The notes beneath the pieces were generated by a model. That model was not told the origin of the DNA and did no database searches. It saw only the letters and a program-made list of their open reading frames with translations. Both the position numbers and the translations under genes were made by a program. Below, in pieces: positions 13,655 to 23,677 of a stretch of DNA of 64,000 bases. Source of the stretch: Thalassotalea algicola (lineage in GTDB: Bacteria > Pseudomonadota > Gammaproteobacteria > Enterobacterales > Alteromonadaceae). The stretch covers positions 620,001 through 684,000 of the forward strand of contig NZ_JABBXH010000001.1 in assembly GCF_012932965.1 (NCBI RefSeq), written 5' to 3'. Positions within the stretch are counted from its first letter, which is position 1. Every line of letters starts with the position of its first letter.

Positions 13655-15472
13655 CTATTGTAGTTGAGCTTTCTTTAATTGTGCTAATGCCGATGTAAGG
13701 TCTATTTCACTCGAATTCAAGTGGCACAAGTCATTTAGTTGCTCTAACAGCACATTTTGTGCTTGATGCCACAAATAATTTGCTGACTCCAAGCTATACT
13801 GTTGTTCACTCATCACTTTAGCTAAGCTGTGTTTAAATACACTTAATTGTGACTCTTCGCTCGTATTAGACTCAATCAATTCAAGTACTTGCACTAAGCA
13901 AGATGCTACGTCTTTTTCTCGTAAAAGCGCAGGAAATTGCCGTACTTGAACTTTATTACCAGTGCGAATTTGTATCGTCATACCCGCTTGTTCAATTAAA
14001 TCGACATGTTGATTCAGCCAAGTAACTTTGGCTTCATCGAGGCCTACAACGATAGGTAACAGCAATGGTTGGCTTACTAGCCCTTGCTGCCACCGTTGTT
14101 CAATAAGTTGAGTATTGACGTGTTCAGCTATTGGTAATAAATCGACCAGCTTCAAAGCACCATCAAGAACAATAACAGCGAAGTGTGGCTCAACAACGTA
14201 CAATATTTTACTCGTTGGTTTTTCGGCTAAACTACTTTGAGCATTTCCTTTCAATGCCTCTACACTAGGTTTAGGAGTAGACATTAACGATTGGTAAGAC
14301 GCTGCGGCGGCCGCTAACCCACTTGATTGATTATCACGCTTTGGCGATGAAAAGGCATGAGATGAACTAGGTTCGGCAACTCGTTGTAAAGGTTTAATAT
14401 ATTCTTGGTTTTGATACTGAACTTCAGTAACTGTTCCATAAGAATCTTCAGCAATGCTCTGCTGCATTTGCGCCAGGTCACTCTGTAATGCTTGGTGACA
14501 AACTGAATAAATAAAGTCATGAACATAACGCCCTTGATGAAACCTTACTTCATGCTTGGCTGGGTGAACGTTAACATCGACCTCTTTATGATCTAACTCG
14601 AGATATAAGACAAACGCAGGATAACCATCGCTTGGAATAAGTTCCGCATAGGCCTGCCTAATCCCATGATTAATTAATTTATCTCGCATCATGCGACCAT
14701 TGACATAGCTATAGCAAAGGTCATTTTGCGCGCGATAAAATTCAGGCTTCGCAATCCAGCCCCATAAATGAAGTCCTTCATGCTGGCAGTCTATAGTTAA
14801 CGCATTTTCTATAAATTTTTGACCGCATACTTGCCCAACACGTTTAGCATTTTGATCCATGTTGGCGGCTGCACGATAACTTCGAATCATTTTGCCATTA
14901 TGAGTCAGCACAAAACTGACATCAAAGCGCGCCAAAGCAATACGACGAATGACTTCATCGATATGCGAAAATTCAGTTTTTTCGGTGCGTAAAAATTTAC
15001 GTCGGGCAGGTGTATTGAAAAACAAGTCGTTCACTTCAATGGTCGTGCCGTTTGGATGGGCAGCCGGTTGAATGGTCACTTCCATGTCTCGACCTTGAGC
15101 ATATGCCTGCCAAGCACTTTCCTGGTTTTCCGGCTTTGAGGTCATCGTAAGCCGTGCTACTGAACTAATACTGGCTAAAGCTTCTCCGCGAAAACCTAAA
15201 CTTGCAATAGCTTCTAGGTCAGTTAAATCTTTAATTTTACTAGTGGCATGGCGACTAAGTGCTAAGGTTAATTCCTCTTTTCTTATTCCGCACCCGTTAT
15301 CTGAAATACGGATACGTTTAGCACCACCTTTTTCAATATCAACGACAATTTTACTTGCCCCTGCATCTAAGCTGTTTTCAACGAGCTCTTTAACCACAGA
15401 AGCAGGACGTTCGACCACTTCTCCAGCGGCAATTTGGTTAGCCAATCGCGCTGGCAAAATTTGGATAGACAT
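13655..15472 (-). CDS. mutL: DNA mismatch repair protein MutL
   Basis: MutL couples mismatch recognition by MutS to strand incision. The GHKL ATPase motifs are present: ELVENSLDAGA near residue 32, DNGCGI near 58, and GFRGEALASISSV near 94. A Gln/Ser/Ala-rich linker follows (about residues 340-420), then the C-terminal dimerisation domain. The metal-dependent nuclease motif DQHAxxER of non-enteric MutL proteins is not visible; the corresponding region reads LKLVDLLPIAEHVN. This suggests the MutH-dependent type of E. coli. Its ATG lies three bases after the amiB stop. Confidence 0.97.
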   Translation of the reverse strand: MSIQILPARLANQIAAGEVVERPASVVKELVENSLDAGASKIVVDIEKGGAKRIRISDNGCGIRKEELTLALSRHATSKIKDLTDLEAIASLGFRGEALASISSVARLTMTSKPENQESAWQAYAQGRDMEVTIQPAAHPNGTTIEVNDLFFNTPARRKFLRTEKTEFSHIDEVIRRIALARFDVSFVLTHNGKMIRSYRAAANMDQNAKRVGQVCGQKFIENALTIDCQHEGLHLWGWIAKPEFYRAQNDLCYSYVNGRMMRDKLINHGIRQAYAELIPSDGYPAFVLYLELDHKEVDVNVHPAKHEVRFHQGRYVHDFIYSVCHQALQSDLAQMQQSIAEDSYGTVTEVQYQNQEYIKPLQRVAEPSSSHAFSSPKRDNQSSGLAAAAASYQSLMSTPKPSVEALKGNAQSSLAEKPTSKILYVVEPHFAVIVLDGALKLVDLLPIAEHVNTQLIEQRWQQGLVSQPLLLPIVVGLDEAKVTWLNQHVDLIEQAGMTIQIRTGNKVQVRQFPALLREKDVASCLVQVLELIESNTSEESQLSVFKHSLAKVMSEQQYSLESANYLWHQAQNVLLEQLNDLCHLNSSEIDLTSALAQLKKAQLQ

Positions 15473-15475
15473 GAA

Positions 15476-16792
15476 TTATTCTGCTCTGGGAATTTTAAGC
15501 GTTTGGCCGATTTTGACGGTACTTGAACGTAAATTATTTGCTGTTTTCAATTCTCCAACAGAGACTTTATATCGCTTTGCCAGCACTGATAACGACTCTC
15601 CTCTACTAACTTTATGCTTTTTATAGCCTATTGTTGCATATAGCGTTCCTGCTGGAGGGCTAGCGATAAAATAGTTATGTACCGCGTTATATATAGCTTT
15701 TGCCAATTTTTGTTGATGTTTCCAGCTATTAAGGTTTCGTTCTTCAATGGGGTTTGAAATAAAGCCTGTTTCAATTAATACCGATGGAATATCGGATGAT
15801 TTAAGTACGGCTAAACTCATGCCTTCTGGTTTTTTCTTATGAAGTTTGGTGACTCTTTTTAATTGATTAACAACATGCTCAGCAAAATCATAACTACTGG
15901 CCATGGTATGTTCTTTTTTCATATCTGCCAGTGTTAGTGCTAAATTCCTATCTTTTGTTTTCTTAATTGTTTCGCCTGCGCCGCCCAATAATTCAGACTC
16001 TTTTTGTCTATTGGCAATCCATTTAGCAAATTCTGAATTTGCTCGACGTGGATCTTGTACAAGCACTGATGCCCCTCTTGGTTTTGGAGAAGTAAAAGCG
16101 TCAGCATGTATCGAAATAAGTAAATCGGCTTTATATTGGCGAGCTAATCGCGTCTTCCGATTATGGTTAATATAGTAGTCGCCTGTGCGAATTAATTTTG
16201 CTTTCAATCCTTTCTGAGCATTTATCAACTTCGCTAATCTTTTTGAAATACTCAAAGTCACTTGCTTTTCATAAGTGCCTTTAGGCCCTATAGAGCCGGG
16301 GTCTTCACCACCGTGACCCGCAACAATAGCAACCACAATATCCCGTTTACCGTCAACTTTTGTGTTATCAGTCTTTTTACTAAGTGACTTTTTATCGTAT
16401 AGATCAACAACTAATCGATCGCCATATTGCCCCGCTGGTGCTAATGGAAAAATTGACGTTTGATAGGATTGCGCAAGCTCTAATACAACACGTGTTGCAC
16501 CTTTTTGCTTAGCTTTACTGGTTCGAATTTTAAGGATACGTTTGTCATTTTTTGCTAGGTTAGCAAGTTTGACGGCATTTTCGCTATTTTTAAAATCAAT
16601 AACTAAACGGTTAGGGCCCGTTAAACTGAAATAGCTATAATCTGGCTTTTTAGCCAAATCAAAAACAATACGAGTGTTTTCTGGAGCAGGCCAGACCCTT
16701 ACACCTTTTATTTGATTGCTGGCATAAACGGTAAAAGTGATTAACCAAGTTACCAGAAATATTACAACTAACTTAGTTCGAGCCATTAACAT
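15476..16792 (-). CDS. amiB: N-acetylmuramoyl-L-alanine amidase with LysM domain (AmiB type)
   Basis: A periplasmic amidase that cuts peptide stems from peptidoglycan to separate daughter cells. It has a signal peptide (residues 1-25), an AMIN domain (about 28-125) and an Amidase_3 domain that begins IVAIVAGHGGEDPG, where His and Glu bind zinc, and includes SIHADAF. One C-terminal LysM repeat (about 388-435, VSRGESLSVLAKRYKVS) binds the wall. The ATG follows the tsaE stop directly. EnvC, the usual activator of AmiA/AmiB, is also encoded in this window at 41122-42261. Confidence 0.94.
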   Translation of the reverse strand: MLMARTKLVVIFLVTWLITFTVYASNQIKGVRVWPAPENTRIVFDLAKKPDYSYFSLTGPNRLVIDFKNSENAVKLANLAKNDKRILKIRTSKAKQKGATRVVLELAQSYQTSIFPLAPAGQYGDRLVVDLYDKKSLSKKTDNTKVDGKRDIVVAIVAGHGGEDPGSIGPKGTYEKQVTLSISKRLAKLINAQKGLKAKLIRTGDYYINHNRKTRLARQYKADLLISIHADAFTSPKPRGASVLVQDPRRANSEFAKWIANRQKESELLGGAGETIKKTKDRNLALTLADMKKEHTMASSYDFAEHVVNQLKRVTKLHKKKPEGMSLAVLKSSDIPSVLIETGFISNPIEERNLNSWKHQQKLAKAIYNAVHNYFIASPPAGTLYATIGYKKHKVSRGESLSVLAKRYKVSVGELKTANNLRSSTVKIGQTLKIPRAE

Positions 16793-17284
16793 TTAAATTT
16801 CTTTACCTTGATAAATTTCTTGGAGCTTTTGTAACGTATGCTTACCAAGCTCACTTTGAGTTGATATTGAAATAACACGTTGCTCACCTTTGTAGACCAT
16901 ATCTATAGTTAAATCTGCCGAGGCTAACATGCCTTGACCTTTTTCAGGCCATTCAATAAAACTACAACTGTTATCGCTAAAGTAATCTCTTATGCCCATA
17001 AACTCAAGTTCCTCTGGGTCTGCGAGACGATAAAGATCGAAATGATAAACCTGCCAATCAGGTAATTCATAAGGTTCAACCAAGGTATATGTCGGGCTTT
17101 TCACTTTGCCTATGTGTCCCATGCCACAGACAAAACCTCGAGTTAGTGTTGTTTTCCCTGCGCCAAGGTCGCCATTAAGGAATACCACAATACCTTTTTG
17201 TATATGGTGTTTGATTACATCGGCAATCGCCGCGCCAATCGCTACTGTAGCCGCTTCGTCAGCAAGAAAATAAGATTTTTTCAT
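16793..17284 (-). CDS. tsaE: tRNA threonylcarbamoyladenosine biosynthesis ATPase TsaE
   Basis: TsaE is the small ATPase of the TsaB-TsaD-TsaE complex that makes t6A37 in tRNAs reading ANN codons. The 163-residue product has the Walker A motif GDLGAGKTTLTRG (about residues 39-51), SPTYTLVEPYE and FDLYRL. FIEWPEKG, a family signature, is near residue 109. It sits between the nnr gene and amiB, as in E. coli. Confidence 0.96.
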   Translation of the reverse strand: MKKSYFLADEAATVAIGAAIADVIKHHIQKGIVVFLNGDLGAGKTTLTRGFVCGMGHIGKVKSPTYTLVEPYELPDWQVYHFDLYRLADPEELEFMGIRDYFSDNSCSFIEWPEKGQGMLASADLTIDMVYKGEQRVISISTQSELGKHTLQKLQEIYQGKEI

Positions 17285-17290
17285 TAGTTA

Positions 17291-18811
17291 TTAATATTGA
17301 TTTACAATTTTTCTAATTGGTTCAAATAAATCACTGGCTAACAATCCTCGCATACCGTGTTGTTTTGTCACTTGTTGTGCTGCCTGCCCATGAATACTTA
17401 CAGCTAAACGTGTCGCATCCATTATTGAACCTGTTTGTAGAGTTAATGCTGCTATTATGCCTGATAACACGTCCCCCATGCCACCCGAAGCCATTCCAGC
17501 ATTGCCGGTTGTATTAACTATTACTCGCGAACCATCGCAGATTAGGCTGCCAGCCCCTTTCAAGACGCAGATACCACCGTATTTATTTGTAATAGCCATA
17601 ACTGCAGCAAAGCGATCAGCTTCAATTGTCGCAATATCAGTATCAAGCAAATTAGCCGCTTCACCTGGGTGTGGAGTTAGCACCCAGTCACTATTGAATA
17701 AATTAGCCTGTTTGACTATCGCTAACGCATCGGCATCAACTACCAATGTTTTATCAGAGTCTATCGCAAGTTTTACCAATTGTTGCGCCCAACTATCTCG
17801 CCCCAAGCCAGGACCTATCAATAGCACTTTTGCTTTTTCGATAAATGAAGAAGCAGCTAAACGTTCAGGATTAGACGGTGCCAACATTAATTCTGGGCGC
17901 CCTTGGCAAACAATAGCTTGATTATGCTCATGACAAGCTACCGCAACCAATGAAGCACCACTACGTAACGCCGCTTCTGAAGCCATACGAATTGCACCTG
18001 GCATGCCAAGGTTGCCTCCTAAAGCCAGTACTAATCCTATACTACCTTTATGAATTGTTGGGTTCCTTGGTACAACATTTGGCAAGCCACTTATACCTTG
18101 TGCAAAGAAACTTGCAGGAACTTCTTGGACAAAGGCCTCTTGAACGCCAAGTGTTGCTAGCCATATATCACCGACATAATTAGCGGACTTTCCCGTCAGT
18201 AGTCCTTGTTTAAATGCAATAAAAGTAATAGTACTATGGCTTTGAACTGCAACACTATCGACATGACCTGTGGTTGCGCATAGCCCAGACGGCACATCAA
18301 TACTAAGCACTGAAGCGTAATGGCTATTTATCGCTTCTATTACATTCTGCCACGTTAATGACAAAGCACCTCGAAAACCAATACCAAATAAGGCGTCTAC
18401 AATTAAGTCACCTTCAAATGCATTGATCTTCTGTACGGCATTTTCTAACGAAGGCTCAAAATTTACACTTAGCGACAAGCCAGAAAGTTGTTCAAAAGCG
18501 CGCTTTGCGTCACCTTTTAATTGTTCTTGCTCCGATAAAACAAGTAATGTCACCTTGTAACCGGCATTTACGCAATGACGAGCGGCAACATAACCATCGC
18601 CACCATTGTTGCCTTTGCCCGCAATAATAAGGACCGCAGAATCACAATCAACAATCTGCGTAAGTACGTCAAAACTTGCTTTTCCTGCTTCAAGCATTAA
18701 CTCGAATAGGTCAAGACCCAAATGCTGAGCAGCTTTTGCTTCGTTATCCAATACCTGATTCGCACTGTAAATTGGCTGTGGTAGACTATCAGCTAACCGC
18801 ATTACTTTCAT
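17291..18811 (-). CDS. nnr: Bifunctional NAD(P)H-hydrate epimerase / ADP-dependent dehydratase
   Basis: It repairs damaged NAD(P)HX in two steps. The N-terminal YjeF_N domain (about residues 10-215) epimerises and shows AGKGNNGGDGYVAAR. The C-terminal carbohydrate-kinase-like domain (about 235-500) dehydrates and shows NTTGNAGMASGGMGDVLSG. The frame can start at 18844, which would overlap divergent queG. The ATG at 18811 has AAAGGTGAT just upstream and gives 506 residues, so I chose it. Confidence 0.93.
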   Translation of the reverse strand: MKVMRLADSLPQPIYSANQVLDNEAKAAQHLGLDLFELMLEAGKASFDVLTQIVDCDSAVLIIAGKGNNGGDGYVAARHCVNAGYKVTLLVLSEQEQLKGDAKRAFEQLSGLSLSVNFEPSLENAVQKINAFEGDLIVDALFGIGFRGALSLTWQNVIEAINSHYASVLSIDVPSGLCATTGHVDSVAVQSHSTITFIAFKQGLLTGKSANYVGDIWLATLGVQEAFVQEVPASFFAQGISGLPNVVPRNPTIHKGSIGLVLALGGNLGMPGAIRMASEAALRSGASLVAVACHEHNQAIVCQGRPELMLAPSNPERLAASSFIEKAKVLLIGPGLGRDSWAQQLVKLAIDSDKTLVVDADALAIVKQANLFNSDWVLTPHPGEAANLLDTDIATIEADRFAAVMAITNKYGGICVLKGAGSLICDGSRVIVNTTGNAGMASGGMGDVLSGIIAALTLQTGSIMDATRLAVSIHGQAAQQVTKQHGMRGLLASDLFEPIRKIVNQY

Positions 18812-18827
18812 AACTGCATCACCTTTA

Positions 18828-19973
18828 ATGTCTTCTACCATCAACTATCAAGATCTAGCAGAAAAAATCAAGCTATGGGGGCAAGAACTTGGCTTTGCTC
18901 AAGTAGGTATTACCGATATCGATCTCAGCCAACATGAACAGTACCTACAAAATTGGTTAGACAATCAATATCACGGTACTATGGATTACATGGCGCGCCA
19001 CGGCATGATGCGAGCTAGACCCAATGAACTAGAGCCTGACACTGTTCGCGTGATCAGTGTTCGATTAAATTATTTACCCACCGATGCTAAGTTCGCCCAA
19101 ACACTTAAAAATAAAAATAAGGGCTATGTCAGTCGATATGCATTAGGGCGAGATTATCACAAGCTAATGCGCAAACGACTGCAACAGTTGGGACAGAAGA
19201 TTACCGAGCATTGTCAAACGTTTAAATTTAGACCTTTTGTTGATTCAGCCCCCGTATTAGAAAGGCCACTAGCTGAAAAAGCAGGGCTCGGTTGGGTAGG
19301 TAAACATAGCTTATTGATCAATAAATCAGCAGGGTCTTGGTTTTTTCTAGGTGAGCTATTAATAAATTTGCCCCTACCAATTGATAGTCAGCCAAAGAAT
19401 GATTGCGGCCAATGCGTGGCTTGTATGAAAATTTGCCCAACCAATGCTATTGTAGAGCCCTACGTAGTCGATGCTAACCGTTGCATTTCTTATCTAACAA
19501 TTGAGCACAAAGGCAGCATTCCAGAACAATTTAGAGACGCTATTGGCAATCGAATATACGGTTGTGATGATTGCCAATTAATTTGTCCTTGGAATAAGTT
19601 CGGGCAGCTCACCGATGAGCAAGACTTTACTCCCAGAAATAATTTAGATGATAGTGACCTACTTGAATTACTAAGCTGGACTGAACAACAGTTTCTCGAC
19701 AATACTCAGGGTTCTCCAATCAGACGCATAGGCTACCAAAGCTGGCAAAGGAACATTGTCGTCGCGCTAGGCAATGCGCCGTATAGCGAAGCGATTATTA
19801 ATACTTTAAGTAGTCTACGAAGAACATGCGGCGATATAGTTGCCGAGCATATAGACTGGGCTTTAGAAAAACTAAATTCGGCAACCAAAAAGCCTATTAA
19901 CTCTCTGGCTAACACTAGGTTAAACGAACGGCTTATTCGCTCGGTGGAAAAAGGCTTGCCTCGTGATGCTTAG
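18828..19973 (+). CDS. queG: Epoxyqueuosine reductase QueG
   Basis: A cobalamin- and Fe-S-dependent enzyme for the last step of queuosine synthesis in tRNA, reducing epoxyqueuosine. The 381-residue product has the DUF1730 domain, the FVDSAPVLERPLAEKAG segment (D139 at the active site), and two [4Fe-4S] sites made by CGQCVACMKICP (C193, C196, C199, C203) and C219/CDDCQLICP (C246, C249, C253). It is divergent from nnr with a 16-base gap between the chosen starts. Confidence 0.96.
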   Translation: MSSTINYQDLAEKIKLWGQELGFAQVGITDIDLSQHEQYLQNWLDNQYHGTMDYMARHGMMRARPNELEPDTVRVISVRLNYLPTDAKFAQTLKNKNKGYVSRYALGRDYHKLMRKRLQQLGQKITEHCQTFKFRPFVDSAPVLERPLAEKAGLGWVGKHSLLINKSAGSWFFLGELLINLPLPIDSQPKNDCGQCVACMKICPTNAIVEPYVVDANRCISYLTIEHKGSIPEQFRDAIGNRIYGCDDCQLICPWNKFGQLTDEQDFTPRNNLDDSDLLELLSWTEQQFLDNTQGSPIRRIGYQSWQRNIVVALGNAPYSEAIINTLSSLRRTCGDIVAEHIDWALEKLNSATKKPINSLANTRLNERLIRSVEKGLPRDA

Positions 19974-20127
19974 CTTTTCTTTGTCTACAGAGTGTAATGA
20001 TGTTTTGTTTGTCAGCATCAGGTAATGCCTGCCAACCGACAATTTCATCAATATGCCTAAAGCAGCCTAAACAAATATCATCATTGTCTAGGCAACAATT
20101 CCTAATACAAGGGCTTTCTATCCGCAT
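19933..20127 (-). CDS. DUF1289 cysteine-rich small protein
   Basis: A 64-residue protein with the DUF1289 pattern SPCIRNCCLDNDDICLGCFR followed by EIVGWQ. The clustered cysteines suggest metal binding, but the function of the family is not known. It overlaps the 3' end of queG by 41 bases on the opposite strand. The next gene on the same strand ends 13 bases upstream of its start at 20127, so the two may share a transcript. Confidence 0.85.
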   Translation of the reverse strand: MRIESPCIRNCCLDNDDICLGCFRHIDEIVGWQALPDADKQNIITLCRQRKAKHHEASLFPPSE

Positions 20128-20140
20128 TGCCCACCTTTAT

Positions 20141-23100
20141 TTATATAGCCTCAGCGTAGGACTTTACGACTAAAATTTCCTGCTTTACCTGTTCGAGTAA
20201 TCGCAACATGTTATCGTAAGAGTTATTGGTAAATGCCTGTTCTAGCTGAGAACCAAGCTGCTTTAACGTTGGCGCCGCCAATATACTCGCTGTTAACGTA
20301 ATTTCGTTTATTGCCGTTTGAATTGACTCATGTTGCTTTTGAGCAATGAAATCTGCTAGCGCAATTGCTGAACGAGAAAGTGTATCTATGTAATCTTCCA
20401 GCATGAAAACAGCCAACTCTGGAGAACCTTGATTTTTTGCATACTGCTCCATGTCAAAAGCAGCTGGTAAAGTATCGTTTAATTGCTGTGAAAATGACAC
20501 CTCTGGTGACGAGTGATTAGCATTCGATAATGACTCTTGCTCAGCTTTTGCACCAAATTGTACCGGTTCTTTCAGCCAAGGAGACAATAATTTCACTAGT
20601 TCATCTAGCTCATTAAACATCGGCACTTTACCAAAGTGCCAATGCTTACCGATTTCGGCTTGGCTTTCAGTTAATTCTAAAACTTCATCATCATAGAAAT
20701 TAAATACACCTCGACTAACCGACTTTCCTGTCATTAGTTGCACAAAAGGTGATTGTTCAAATTCACTCATTAAAATTAAATAGCGACCTGTTTGCCAATG
20801 TTTAAGCATCGAATTACTGTCAGTTACCAATGTTACCTTAAACCCAAACCACAACAATACGCGCCATAGTGGTTGGTATTGTTCACTATCGGCTATCGCA
20901 AGTAAGACTTCCACTTGTGCAGGAGCAAAATGGAAGCTACTAAAATTACTTGCGGGTATTAAACAATTATTTGCTTTTTTATTGTCAATTATATCGACAA
21001 CTTCACTAACAAATCGTTGACGACAAACGGGAGTGTCAGCAATAGAAAATAGCCCAGAAGCAGCTAAGTTATCTTGTGGTGATTGCATAACATAAAGTGC
21101 CGGTTGTTTTCGTTTAGGTAGGCTATTAATGTGCTGCTGAATGTCATCTAACTTATTCATCATGTCACTAGTGACAACAACAACATTTAGCTTTCTACGA
21201 TTAACTGCAGCTAAACTGAAGTTGCTGGCAAAATGCTCGACGTTGCTTAGTGTGTCACACTCTGCTTTAGCTGATTTTAAATAATGCGCCAAAATCTTTC
21301 GCTGTGCATCGTTACTCGAAATGACTAATGCATGCTGTTGCAATAATCGAGTATCAGTCACCACTTTATTCTGTTTGGATGGTAAAGTTACAGGTAATTT
21401 AAAACTTAATTTAAAACCTTTTTCTATCTGATTTATAGTCAGCTGCTCTGCGTGCAACGCAGATAATAGTGCTGAAAAATATTGTTCACTTCGAGAGGCA
21501 AGCGGCGTCGGATTATCTGAAACTAACCGCTGGATGTGTTTTGGTAGTTTTTTTCCGCCCTGCTTAGACGTAATTTTTGCTGTTACGTTAAATGTTTGCT
21601 GGCCGGCATCTTGATCAACAACATCAAACCTTAATGCTAACTGATGTTTAAATTGCTCTTTCAAGGTCAGATGACAGACACTATTGATCAAACGCGTAAA
21701 CAGTCGAGCATCCACTTTAACTGTTTGGGCAAGATTTTCATCAAGCGATAAGAGGATTTGATTTTGCCTTAAACTAGCTTCAGTTACTTGATTAAACAGC
21801 GCTGCATATATTGTTTGCAGGGTATCAACATCAGAAAATTGCTTCTTACGTTGCACTATACCTAATTGTGCAAGGATCTGCTGCTGACGCAGCCAGTCAA
21901 ATACTCGTTCAAGTTGACGATAAACAGGCTGGGAATTGGTACCAGTAACGATCGCAGTATTTTGGCTTTGTAACATGGCCTGAACTACCATTTTACTTAA
22001 GCTTTCATGGTCATGCTCAATACTCATTAATGTCTGCTGGTTTTGCTCAACAAGCTGATTTTCTGCCTTTTTTAGTTCGTTATGTAACTCAGACTCTTCT
22101 TGTATGTCTGTTAAACTGCCAAACCAGCTGTTAGTCGTTGTTTGATAACCTATATTTAAGCGTAATTGTTTTTCATTAAGCGTTAGCACAAAGGATTGTA
22201 CGGATTTTTCACACTTTGCTTTTCGAGCACAACCAAGTAACTCTCGAAATTGTTTCGGCCCTAGTGTGATGCGCCACTGATAAATTAGACTTGCACTGTC
22301 TTTACCCAGCTCAATTCCCAAATATTTCGCTAATGACGATTCTGCAGAGCATTTTATACGGCGATTATCTATCCACCAAAAATATGTCTTTGACGCTTCA
22401 GCTAATTGCTGCCATTGATTAGCATTTACTGAAATTTGGTTTTCAACTTGCTCTTTAGAATAGGCATTACTAAAGCTACGAGTAATATTCTGCGCCAGTA
22501 ACTGCTCTTCTGTATTGGATTGCTCAATATTTTGTGATGTTGCTTTTAATTGCTGACTCGTAAAATTAACTAACGCCGACAATTTGGTGGTGAAATTTTT
22601 AAAGATTAACCAAGTTAAAACACTTGCAAGAACGATGAACATTACCGCGAATATAGTAAGCGCCTGAATTAATTTCTCTTGTTCAACATACCAACCAGCT
22701 ATCGATACTGTCGCTAACGCTTCTCCATTTAAAATATTGGATTGAATCTCTCCTGTTAGCTGCTGCCTTTGTAATTCAAGTTGCTCTAATACGGGTTCAA
22801 GTATATTCCGGTACTCTTGATATAGTCTATTTGTACCTTGCCATTTACCTATTAACGCGTCGCCAGTTAAAAAAATATCGACAACTTCGTCAGCAGGTTC
22901 CGCTATTAACGAGTAATCTTCTCTTATATATTTGATATTGTCATTAAGCACAGTGACTAGGTTTTTCACACGATCTATGTTCGACGGAAAAACAGTTTTA
23001 GTTGCTTGAATAAGCTGAAAGTCTAACGCTAATAGCGATTGTTCAATTTTAACTTTCGCCACATTATTCGTGTCACTTGAATTTTGAATAGCTTGTAAGG

Positions 23101-23515
23101 TATTGAGCAAATTCGATTGCGCTTTAGCCAAAATCTGCTGATTTCGGACAATATTGTCATTGAGGCGCTTAATATCTATTACACTAACCTTATCCAGACC
23201 GTCAAAATTACCGTTAACTGTTGTACTGGTGAGCAAATTAATCAATTGCTGATGATTTTGTTCAATTTGCTCAAGTTGTTGATAAGAAAGTAGTGAGCGA
23301 ACTGCCTCAATTAATTTATTAAGATCGGTTAATTGTGCTAGTTGCGATGTAGCGATAGGTAATTGCTGATGTTTTAATTTATCAGTTGCGTCTTTTTCGA
23401 GGGAATATCCCCAAATTATTGTTAGCAATGCAAAGAATACAGCAATAGTAAATGCAACTAGTTGCGGCCAAACCTGCTTTGCAATAGAAGTTAGCGAAGA
23501 TCTCGAGTCATTCAT
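20141..23515 (-). CDS. Large membrane hybrid-sensor-kinase-like protein with degenerate catalytic sites
   Basis: A protein of 1124 residues from the ATG at 23515 (a TTG at 23524 is possible). Membrane helices flank a long periplasmic region: TM1 near residues 15-37 and TM2 near 280-305 (LTIFAVMFIVLASVLTWL). A PAS-like region, a coiled coil, an HATPase-like region, two receiver-like regions and an HPt-like C-terminus follow. Key residues seem lost. The expected H-box region reads IEHDHESLSKMV rather than SHELRTPL, and no DxGxG motif is visible. The HPt phosphoacceptor site reads AINEITLTASIL without the histidine. I infer a pseudo-kinase scaffold derived from a TorS/BarA-like hybrid kinase. 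Its signal and partner are unknown. Confidence 0.7.
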   Translation of the reverse strand: MNDSRSSLTSIAKQVWPQLVAFTIAVFFALLTIIWGYSLEKDATDKLKHQQLPIATSQLAQLTDLNKLIEAVRSLLSYQQLEQIEQNHQQLINLLTSTTVNGNFDGLDKVSVIDIKRLNDNIVRNQQILAKAQSNLLNTLQAIQNSSDTNNVAKVKIEQSLLALDFQLIQATKTVFPSNIDRVKNLVTVLNDNIKYIREDYSLIAEPADEVVDIFLTGDALIGKWQGTNRLYQEYRNILEPVLEQLELQRQQLTGEIQSNILNGEALATVSIAGWYVEQEKLIQALTIFAVMFIVLASVLTWLIFKNFTTKLSALVNFTSQQLKATSQNIEQSNTEEQLLAQNITRSFSNAYSKEQVENQISVNANQWQQLAEASKTYFWWIDNRRIKCSAESSLAKYLGIELGKDSASLIYQWRITLGPKQFRELLGCARKAKCEKSVQSFVLTLNEKQLRLNIGYQTTTNSWFGSLTDIQEESELHNELKKAENQLVEQNQQTLMSIEHDHESLSKMVVQAMLQSQNTAIVTGTNSQPVYRQLERVFDWLRQQQILAQLGIVQRKKQFSDVDTLQTIYAALFNQVTEASLRQNQILLSLDENLAQTVKVDARLFTRLINSVCHLTLKEQFKHQLALRFDVVDQDAGQQTFNVTAKITSKQGGKKLPKHIQRLVSDNPTPLASRSEQYFSALLSALHAEQLTINQIEKGFKLSFKLPVTLPSKQNKVVTDTRLLQQHALVISSNDAQRKILAHYLKSAKAECDTLSNVEHFASNFSLAAVNRRKLNVVVVTSDMMNKLDDIQQHINSLPKRKQPALYVMQSPQDNLAASGLFSIADTPVCRQRFVSEVVDIIDNKKANNCLIPASNFSSFHFAPAQVEVLLAIADSEQYQPLWRVLLWFGFKVTLVTDSNSMLKHWQTGRYLILMSEFEQSPFVQLMTGKSVSRGVFNFYDDEVLELTESQAEIGKHWHFGKVPMFNELDELVKLLSPWLKEPVQFGAKAEQESLSNANHSSPEVSFSQQLNDTLPAAFDMEQYAKNQGSPELAVFMLEDYIDTLSRSAIALADFIAQKQHESIQTAINEITLTASILAAPTLKQLGSQLEQAFTNNSYDNMLRLLEQVKQEILVVKSYAEAI

Positions 23516-23677
23516 GTTATACAACCAATAATCCCTTACTGGCCTTCCTTAGTTAGTTTAATACTATCCTTGCCTTTACCTGAATCATTTACGAAAAAGA
23601 TTGCTGGTAAATTCAACAGGGACAGTTTAAAACATTATCACTAAGATTCAAATGACGAAGCGGTAAATGTTTCCTAA

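Noticed and set aside
20141-23515. Treating the large hybrid-kinase-like gene as a pseudogene
   Set aside because: The frame is uninterrupted for over 1100 codons and both membrane and coiled-coil regions look well kept, so loss of catalytic residues looks like functional change rather than decay.
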